Positions 56,059 through 64,000 of a stretch of 64,000 nucleotides of DNA are shown piece after piece. Position 1 is the first letter of the stretch, and each line of letters begins with the position of its first letter. The stretch is from NCBI GenBank assembly GCA_003550325.1, contig QKWP01000520.1, positions 62,357-126,356 on the forward strand, read 5' to 3'. The notes beneath the pieces were generated by a model. That model did no database searches. It was not told the origin of the DNA and saw nothing but the letters and a program-made list of their open reading frames with translations. Both the position numbers and the translations under genes were made by a program. Origin of the DNA: Gigaspora rosea (taxonomy: Eukaryota > Glomeromycota > Glomeromycetes > Diversisporales > Gigasporaceae).

Positions 56059-57340
56059 TTAGGAGTGACATGGAGTCACCCCTATACTATCCCTTTCCTC
56101 GAGTCTTACTAATCTTTTAAGTATTTCTTCTAATAACTTTTGACTTGATAACACCATGCTCTCTTTTTCTGTTTTTTCTCTCATCCTTTCTTTCCATTTT
56201 CCTATCGGTCTTCTCTGTAGTACTTTTGTCCTTTCACTCTCTATTATCGTTTTCCTCCCCTGTTCTTTCCATCTTTTCTTGTCTTGTTTTCCAAGTTTCT
56301 CCCTGTTCTTGATTTCTTTATGTTGTCTTCTTGTTCTTTGGTCTGCTTCTGTTAGTACCTTTCCTTTCCCGTCTCTTGTGTCTTTACTTTTTTGACTAGT
56401 AAGGTACTTCTCCTCTTGCTCCCAATATAACTGCATATTAAAGTACGATGCTCTACTCTCCATTGCTTTTTTCTTATCGACCTGTTTTCAAAATATACAG
56501 TAGCCGACGTCTTTGGATTCCCATTACTATTAATAGGAATGAATACCGTCTTTGCATTAAATTTCCTTAACTGTCTCAAAAGTAATACTTCTTGTGCGTA
56601 TTGGGGTATGTTTGTTACTACTGCCTTCCACTGTGCTCTTTCTTTCACTATTAGAGAACCATCTTCTTCCTTCAAGATTTTTGTTAGTTTTCCTGCTACG
56701 ATTGGAATTGATCAACTTGATTCTAACATCTTTTCCTCCTCTGACCCATGAAATTGTATCTTGACAACAGCTGACTTTACTTTTGCTCTTTTAACCCATC
56801 TTTTAATTTCAACTTTCCCAAATCTTTTAACTGCCAAAATTATATCTCTAGCTGTACAGTATTGTGGGATATCCCATAATACATAATCTCCGTAAAACTC
56901 CCTGCTTGGTGCTTCTAATATTGGCCTTCTCTCCTCTTTTCTTTATTTACATCTTTGGTTTCAGCTATTTCTTCCTGTATTGGTTTCGTTACAGTATTCT
57001 TCCTTTCTGACAATTTTTTTTCCCCGTTAAAGTGTGCCAAATGTTCATTATTTATCGAGCACTCCAATATTCCTGTAACTCGTTCCTCAACTCTCTAATA
57101 CCATAATCTGACGTTCCTTCCTCCTGGATTCCTATTGCAATTTTCTTACTCAACATAGCTATCATCTCTTCTCTCTGCTTTCCTTCTTCTACTGGGCTAC
57201 TTCTATTTTCTCTTTCCTCCTCCGTCTTCCTTCCTAGCGCCTTCTATTCTGCTATTTCTGATATTCTTCTAACTATCAGAACCACTTCTGGGTATTCTAT
57301 TCCCAAAAATTCTGCTACAAATTTATCTCTCTTCAATACG
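56059..57340 (-). pseudogene. LINE ORF1: RRM-like nucleic-acid-binding protein
   Basis: Read with frame breaks: an N-terminal charged part (about 57340-57000), then a first RRM-like segment (YVLWDIPQYCTARDIILAVK with FGKVEIKRW, about 56870-56750). A second follows (AVVTNIPQYAQEVLLLRQL, FIPINSNGNPKT, VYFENR, about 56620-56490), and a K/R/E-rich coiled-coil-like tail (56460-56060) ends LEEILKRLVRLEERDS. ORF1 proteins of this type bind LINE RNA. Stops near 56710 and 57240 and frame changes near 56460 show damage. Confidence 0.75.
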
Positions 57341-58329
57341 ATTCTGTTAAAGCCTTAACAATTTCGCTTTCTTCTTTTTTAAAGATATATTTATACTTTT
57401 CGAACTACTCCATGTTGATCTGTACTTGCTTTGATACTTCTTATTTTGGTATATTGGCTTTTCCTTAATCTTGTTTATTGATTATCTAGTTCTTGTAAGA
57501 TCTACTTCTGTTATATCTTGTTTTACTTATCACGTTTTAATTTTTCATGTGTCTGTTGTGTTTATAACCCGTTTTGTACGTGTTCTGCCAAATTTGTTTG
57601 TTTACTTGGCACTTACTATTGTATTATTAATTGTTTTTTATTTGTTTACGTGTTCACAAAGATCTGCAGTTCCGGGTCTAGGCTGATTCCCCAATTAATG
57701 CAATGGAAAACAAAAATTTATTTTCCGTTACAAAAAATTTAAAGTCTTCTTTTTGTGACTTCTAGTTAGTCAGATAACTAAGTGCTTCTAATAAACCCTA
57801 TCTATCTTTTTGTTCTCTACAAATAATCTTATACGCCAAATAACTGTTTTCTATTGTCGTTATCACTCTAGTTTGGATTTTTGTTTCCACTCGGAATTGG
57901 TCGTGAGGATTAGCGGAGAGAGTTCTGTCCAAAAATATTCGCATATTATGATATTGCGAATTGATTAATTATATATAAATAATAATTCATAAACACCACA
58001 ATTTTTTTCAATAATAAAATGTTTGAAAAAACAACAATTGATGAAGATATATTATATAGAAACTTCAAATTCGACGACTTGAATAATGAAAATGAAGACA
58101 ATAATGAAGAAAGTGGTTTTAGCGAAGATATCCTAGTGGAAGATGAGGATAATATTGTAGCCCAATCATCATCGATTACATCATACTTTCCTCGTCAAGA
58201 AGCTTCTACAAAATTGACGAACCCTAGAACAATTACAAAAAAAAAACCAGCTAAAAGCTGGGTATGGAAATATACCCGACGAGATAAATTAACTAAAATT
58301 AAGCATTGTTTAGTAAATATAGATAAGGG

Positions 58330-59880
58330 TAGGCTTCCGCATGGGCCTGGGCTACCCACAGGTACCCATGGGTAGTACCACAAGGGCTGGGCCAGGGTAT
58401 CAATTTTTGAACCCGTGGGTAAGGGTAAGGGCTCCAGGTACCAAGCTGTTATACAGATGGGTAGGGCTAGAGTAATGCTGCTACCCTGCCCTTTTAGCCC
58501 ATGGATACCCGTTAAACCATTCCACGTGACCAACAACCAATCATAATCCGGTAAGCTATTACCCGGGCCACGGGTCGAAAATTGTCTGACCTGGGTCAGA
58601 ATTCGAAAACTACTAAAATGCTATTACACAATTTACTTATAAATTTCGATATCATCCCGGATCGATGATCATCAATAATAATCGATCTTTTTTATTTTTT
58701 TTTATTCTAGTAATACATACATCTAATACTAACCTTTATTTTCTTTTATGGAGGGAGCCATCATCGTTAAAGTCGTCATCGGAGCCGTCATCGTGGAAGT
58801 CATGTCTTAAAAGGAGTTTTGGCCTTGGTGATTGTGATTTCATCAAAACTTTTAGTTGTCGTTGGTGGTTGTGATTTCGTCAGCTTTTGGCCGTCATTTG
58901 TGCTTGTGATTTCGCCTTGGCCTTCAGTGTTGATGGTCATCATTGGTGATTGTGATTTTTGTTGTGGATTTCGTGGTTGTGATTTCGCCATGGATTTAGT
59001 ATTATTGGCAGCTAGGATTTCGCCACTTTCGGACGTTCGTTCTTTCTACTGTCTTCGAAATTTCGTCATCTTGGAATTATTATATTGTCGTTGTTAGTGC
59101 ACTGCGTTAGTATGTTGGTTTCGTGTAATTTCATATTGCTTGGTGTGGATTGTTGTGTATGAGGCAATGCGTCGTAGTTAAGGTTAGGTTCGTACGATGC
59201 ATAACTCGTATTCTAACAATGTACTTTTGCTGGGATTTATTAGCTAAAATAGAAGTTCGCAGGCCGAAGATCTGCGAACGTATGTATAGGCGTTAATTAT
59301 TATATACGAATTAAATATATGTATTAAATAATAAATAAAAAATATTTATATAATTTATATATGAGATGATTTTTAATAAAATCATCCAGGATGGTATTTA
59401 GCAAACTTCTTTCGATACATGGTCAGACCTGTCATAAATAACATGGACCAAATTCATGTTCAAAATAGTTAAAATACAGGTAGTTCCCGATGTAGAAAAT
59501 GAACGAATTCAAATTATGAGCAAAGTCAAGAAATTTTCAATACAGAATCCCCAATTAAAAGTCGTTACGTTAACTGTGAATACCCTATGATTTGACCCGT
59601 TGACCCGAATCAAATATCTGACCCACCCGGATCGGTATTTTCTGACCCAGATAAGGGTTCTATAAATTTATCTTTTTTTCAAAAAATCTAGATGATTATG
59701 CAATAATAATTGGGGCCCATGGGCTGTTCAAAGGGTACCCGTATCCTCAATGGGCCAGGCACGGGTATTAAAAACCGAGCTCTAGGGTAAGGGTAGGGCT
59801 TAGGAAATGGGCCCTTGCACAAACGGGTAGGGCTAGGGTACTACTAGTACCCGGCTCTACCCGGCCCATGCGGAAGTTTA
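58330..59880. mobile_element. hAT-type element, GGGTACCC/GGGTAGGG array
   Basis: TAGGCTTCCGCATGGGCC faces inverted GGCCCATGCGGAAGTTTA, with the exact 8-bp duplication GATAAGGG (58322-58329, 59881-59888). Its empty site is visible in hAT copy 1. CCCATGGGTACCC/GGGTAAGGGTAGGG words fill 58345-58520 and 59700-59870. The middle has a pyrimidine tract (58680-58735) and GT-rich repeats (GGTGATTGTGATTTCGYC, 58740-59100). The P/G-rich frames (58195-58536 minus, 59768-59965 minus) are array translations. Confidence 0.88.
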
Positions 59881-61303
59881 GATAAGGGTGATGGCACTTC
59901 TGAGCAATGTAAACAACTTTCAAACCTACTACATCAACTTCTAGTATTGCAGCACATCTTCGCACTGAACATCGAATCTTTAAACATCAGAAATGGTAAA
60001 TGCAATCAACTACACCTATAAATTCTATACCAGTTTCTCAACCAACAATTGAATCAGTTATTCAAAAACAAGTAGAAAATAGTTTACCCCTTCCTAAAAA
60101 AAAACAAACTCATATTGCTTACCGTCTTGTTGCTTGGATAGTTGAGGCTATGATGCCTTTAGATTGTATTAACCATGATCGCTTTCAAGATTTTTGTTAC
60201 GAAATTAATTCACGATTTGATGTTCCTTGCACAAATACAATTAAAAATTTAGTTATAGAGTCAGTATTTTATATACGCACTATGATAAAGAAATGATGCA
60301 TAAAACAATGATATCCGTTTGTATTACAACTGATCTGTGGACACAAAACCATGTTCCATATATTGGTGCAACAGCTCACAGGCTTTCAGATGACTTTAAA
60401 ATGTATAAATCTCTAATTACTATCAAGAAATTTGCCTATCCACACACAGGAGATCGAATTGAAGATTTTTTAAGAAAAGTTCTTTCAGAATGTGAAATAT
60501 TTGATAAACTTAATACTGTGATAACAGATAATGCAGCATCTATGAAAAAGGCAATTAGACAACTAGGAGTTATGCATCTTGGTTGTACAGCACATACAAT
60601 TCATTTTGTCATAACTGATGGTTTAAAAAAAAGTGAGCATTTAATTGAACGTGCAAAATCACTAAATAATTTTTTAGTTAATCGTGACAAGTACAGATCT
60701 AGATTTTACAAAATTCATGATGAAATAATTAAAAAAAAAAGAGACCACCAATTTAATAAATCAATCTACTCGTGTTCTAGATCCTATATCAAGTAACACC
60801 GCTACTAGGTGGAATTCCACCTATTTAGTTCTTCAAAGACTTCTTGACCTCCATGATTCAATTCTTGAATTAGCTATAGATCTATTGAATGATCCTGACC
60901 AAATAGTTCGTGCTGATGGTAACACTTTAAATAAGAGAATGCTTACAAATGAAGAATAGTGTGGGTTAGAAGAATTATGTTATTTACTACATCCTTTTGC
61001 ACGTGCATCAGTGTTTATGAGTGGTGATCAATATCCAACATTAGGCATGATGTATCCAATTATATGTCACCTTTTTAAAATTTTGGACCAAATAAAAGAT
61101 CAGCTTGTACACCCATCTGTTATTGAGATATACCAAAGTCTTTACTCATCAATGGCATCTCGATGGGATAATCCAAAAATGGCTGAATGGCTAGCTACTG
61201 CACTCGACCCTCATTTTAAAATGTTATTAGCTGCATCTCACACAATGCAATAAGAAGTGATGCAAGAATTACACAAAAGAATTAATCTATTTCAACAACA
61301 AAT

Positions 61304-61372
61304 GGGGTGAAGTCAATAGAAATGAGACAAATCTATCTAATAAATTTGTCCCATTTCTATTGACTCCACCCC
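61304..61372. mobile_element. 69-bp hairpin MITE, copy 2
   Basis: Nearly identical to 49350-49418 (a GAGACAAAT variant). The 4-bp duplication AAAT (61300-61303, 61373-61376) is verified by the empty site in hAT copy 1. Confidence 0.87.
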
Positions 61373-61827
61373 AAATATTAGGCAAAATCCAAAAACAGAT
61401 ATGTCTTCTTTTTTTGAGAATGATTTTGAAACTTCATCTCTATTTCCAGCTGATATTGAACTGCAAATGTACTTCTCAATTCCACCAATACCGAAATATG
61501 ATCCAAATGATTCACTCTATGAAACAATTAACCCGTTGGTTTGGTGGAATGATCATAAAAATTCATTACCTCTTTTGGCAGAACAAGCTTGAATCTTTTT
61601 GGGAATACCAGCAACTTCTGTACCCGCAGAAAGACTTTTTTCTGATGCGAGTAACACATTAACTGATAAGTGTAACCGCTTAAGTGAAAATACAGTTCAT
61701 GATTTGTTATTTTTAAAGGAAAATTCCTCAATTATTAATGTATATATTGGCTTGTAATAGGTAAGAAATTGAATTTAAAATTTACTATATTTTATTGTAA
61801 GTATAGCTTTTCTTCATTCATATTATT

Positions 61828-63136
61828 ATTTTTTTTTTTTAATATTAGAGGTGTAGCTCCTGCCCCAAACTTTATTAATACTTAAGCAAATTGACATATG
61901 GTGGTGCCTTTTATACATACATATTATACAAGTATTAAGACTAGGACTTTAGGCTATTAAACCTTTTATCCACGGCTAAAACCCACCAGAGCCTTCAATA
62001 TTTCCATTTATATAGTTGACCTGGATTTGTACGTCCCTTTCCAACCAACAATCAACGTCCACATGTCCGCCACTTTACCCACATTTTCTAATTCGTCACT
62101 TCCAATTTGGTGTGTGTTGCCAGATAAGCGCTTTATGCTTCCAAGTTGGTGTAGCCAAAATCTGGTTACTCAGAAAATCCCTTACTAGCGTACTTTTCAG
62201 TGGTTCGTATCTCAAACCATGCAGCTGCCTCTACCACAAGGGTAAGTATCTCAAGCCTGCATGCTACCGCAACCAGCCGGTTTTTTGCGACTTGAGGACC
62301 CAGGATTTAACGTTCTGAATTTGGAAATGTGCAATCAACTGTACTTCCTGCTATGGTGGCGAGGTTCTTGGGCATGTTTCGCAAATGCTTCCAGTGCCGA
62401 ATATAGTTGAATAGCATCATGAGGCTAGGGGAACCCGATTACCACTGCATGCACTTAAACCAACATATACCCGTATTGGTGGTCCCAGATCCTCTTAACA
62501 TCCAAAAACTCCATATAGGTACGCCCAGAGCTCCGTTGGGTCTTGACACATACACGCCTCCATGCTTCCACTTCTTATTGGCTGAATAGTTCTGTCTGCC
62601 CTTGTGAAGTTCACTAAACCCCAGTACCCGGTCAGTCACTCTTTGGATCCTTTTCCCTAGTCATTCCAGACTACCAATCCAGTTGGTCCGAAAAGATCAG
62701 TCTGCCAGGCTTTAGGTGCCTAAGGTCTACTTTTCCTTGGTTCATGCTTCTATAACACATGCCCTTTTTCTCCGGTTCTCCGGTAGCCAGGTTGGTTTGC
62801 CATAGGGGCTCTTGCTTGTCCAGATTTTCCGGTCAGTCACTGCCAAGATCCTTTTCTCCGGTACCGTCGAAAGTCCAGCTACCTCTCTATTTGGGACTTG
62901 CCAAGCGGGTTTCAATTGTTCCGGTCCCTTGGATTTGTCTGTGTAACTTACACAACTACGCCAAAGCTCCCATTCAAAATAGTGGTACCAAGGTTACAGG
63001 TAATATACCCAACTGATCGATGAACAAATGTTACCATAACACAGGCCTATTTTTCAATTCATCTCCAGTAGGATTTGAACCCTAGACCTTCCGCTTGGGG
63101 TGACAACCAGACAGCTTCTCTATGTCACCACACCCT
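61828..63136 (-). mobile_element. Long tRNA-headed SINE-like retroposon, copy C
   Basis: Target duplication TTCATTCATATTATT (61813-61827) and TTCGTCCATATTATT (63137-63151), 13 of 15 identical, with the empty site present in hAT copy 1. On the minus strand it starts with the tRNA-like head (GTGTGGTGACATAGAGAAGC ... GGGTTCAAATCCTAC) and ends in an A-tail (T-run 61828-61840). It is about 1.3 kb, the longest of three copies, with no ORF. ORFs at 62016-63016 are not genes. Confidence 0.87.
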
Positions 63137-63151
63137 TTCGTCCATATTATT

Positions 63152-64000
63152 TATATATTCTTAAATTTAATTCTTATAAGTTTTTTTTATTTTAGATCTT
63201 AGTATCAAAAAATCTTTGGTTTTTATAGTATGCATTAGTAAATTTAAAGCTTCCAAATTGTCTAAGACTATCATTTAAATATGCAAGATATATTAAACTT
63301 GCCAGTATTTTTTGTGATACATCTATATCGTATTCAAAACTATTACCGGTAGCCACCAGCAAAATATAATTTTATTGTATATACTTTTCATTACACAATT
63401 ATTTAACGAAGTAAATAGATTGGTTTTTTAAAATTTTTTTTTTGTGTTGGTTGGTAGTGCAGCAGGTATTGTAGGTATGGGAATGGAAATTGCGGCTAGT
63501 TTTATTAAAAAACCCGGCACTTTAGATATGATTGCCAGTTATGAAATGTATTTGGATTTTTTAAAATATATCAATATGGTAGATAGATGAATTTTTATAT
63601 CTAACTTGTTTTAATAAAAAATATAGTCATAGATGATATTGTATTATTGGGTTTAGTACAAAATACGAATTCCAGATGGTGCTATAACCCGACATATAAA
63701 ATAAGAAAGAATGATATACCAATATACCATTAATCTGAAATCTAAATCTCGAGAAAAAAAAACCTCCAAATAATTATTATCCTGAAGAATCACAATCCCA
63801 TAAATACATAAGCAATATAAATGTCGAATGTCAAATTAAAATTTGTGTCAGCTATAATACTTACTCTTACACTAATATAGGGTTTCACCCTAATCCTAAT
63901 AAACTCGAGATTATTATATTTGAGATTATGTTTATACAAGATTTTAATTCTTTGGAATTATAATTATTCAGATTTTTTTTTAAATATTTCATCAGATCAT
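63152..64000 (+). other. Non-coding 3' part of hAT copy 2
   Basis: Colinear with the complement of 33610-34490 in copy 1. It contains the small frame described at 34045-34260 (here about 63430-63590) and a telomere-like CCCTAATCC near 63889. The window ends before the terminal repeat. Confidence 0.8.

Larger units (their letters stand above)
50403..57931 (-). mobile_element. Full-length non-LTR retrotransposon (LINE)
   Basis: It is flanked by a 15-16-bp target duplication AAAATATTCGCATAT (50387-50401, 57932-57946), confirmed by the empty site in hAT copy 1. The A-tail lies at the minus-strand 3' end (T-run 50402-50409). Length is about 7.5 kb with ORF1 then ORF2. It resembles the RNase H-bearing LINEs known from Rhizophagus genomes. 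Both ORFs carry stops, but overall decay is modest. It inserted into the hAT before its transposase gene start. Confidence 0.93.
58019..61757 (+). pseudogene. hAT transposase, copy 2
   Basis: The ATG at 58019 (MFEKTTIDEDILYRN) is intact, as is the BED start including its tryptophan (SWVWKYTRRDKLTK). The gene is cut at residue 104 by a 1551-bp hAT-type element. After 59889 it continues with QSTTPINSIPVSQ, the catalytic VCITTDLWTQNHVPYIGATA and VITDNAASMKKAIRQL blocks, and the C-terminal AERLFSDASNTLTD and VHDLLFLKEN (in shifted frames) to the stop at 61755-61757. Other damage: one-base loss near 60275, an A-run length change near 60740, stops at about 60958 and 61251, and a 69-bp MITE at 61304. 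It is dead independently of copy 1, since most lesions differ. Confidence 0.88.
48313..64000 (+). mobile_element. hAT transposon copy 2, inflated by six insertions, runs off window
   Basis: It starts TAGTGATTGTAGTCGATT with dense AGTCGAC words, matching the inverted right end of copy 1, and is colinear with the complement of 33450-38109 apart from insertions. Comparison with copy 1 gives empty sites for insertions at 49350-49418, 49443-49972, 50403-57931, 58330-59880, 61304-61372 and 61828-63136. The distal end and its duplication partner (GTCAAAAG at 48305-48312 on this side) lie roughly 170 bp beyond the window. Copy 2 also keeps about 100 bp (48598-48700) that copy 1 lacks. Confidence 0.88.

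Noticed and set aside
61855..63016. Host genes in open frames of 60-100 codons
   Set aside because: They lie wholly within the SINE-like copy C, overlap in different frames and show no domain.

Overview
The window is AT-rich eukaryotic DNA from what looks like an arbuscular mycorrhizal fungus (Glomeromycotina, Rhizophagus-like). The evidence is the combination of a LINE with two RRM-like ORF1 domains and an ORF2 with endonuclease, RT and RNase H domains, FAR1/MULE transposase relics, BED-finger hAT transposases, a KRBA2/Ginger-type integrase, Sel1-like repeat units and many interstitial TTAGGG repeats. The lineage is inferred from remembered family resemblance, not from a search. No rRNA, functional tRNA, CRISPR or bacterial-type operon was seen.

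One convincing host gene is present (16410-19355, minus strand): an intronless 981-codon low-complexity protein with a C-terminal CxxC motif. Almost everything else is transposable-element DNA. Layout: 1-960, a tandem array of Sel1-repeat units that also carry intron 3' ends; 1781-2779, a long tRNA-headed SINE; 3251-3885, a pogo-like TIR element; 4000-4545, an ATCGATAT array holding a TCAAATC element; 4546-6750, a decayed LINE ORF1 region holding a second SINE; 7918-8648, an old hAT relic; 9221-11290, a large element-like block with array ends; 11770-12430, a nested palindrome; 13542-14795, three TIR elements; 16410-19355, the host gene; 19876-23469, array elements and MITEs; 23582-28209, a hAT-type element holding a Ginger-like transposon (with an assembly gap) and a related foldback; 28210-31650, tandem foldback units and MITEs; 32872-40790, a FAR1/MULE gene split by a MITE that is itself split by a hAT; 41257-45609, foldbacks and two nested array elements; 46563-47587, a tandem duplication and a PIF-like element; 48313 to the window end, a second copy of the same hAT, inflated to more than 15.6 kb by six later insertions including a 7.5 kb LINE.

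The most notable structure is a recurring design. At least eight elements, most with exact 8-bp target duplications (hAT signature) and TIRs often starting TAGGGTT or CAG, have ends built from many copies of one short motif in both orientations, and each element family uses a different motif (TCAAATC, GGTGAATT, CTGGACTTATAA, TTGGACA, GGTCCGG, GGCATGCC, GGGCCGGGCTTGG, GGGTACCC). The hAT that carries transposase relics has the same layout with AGTCGAC. In other element groups with homologous bodies, the terminal motif has been replaced in concert at all its positions. This suggests that terminal binding-site arrays and the DNA-binding domain of a transposase switch together. Insertion order can be read directly from nested target-site duplications.
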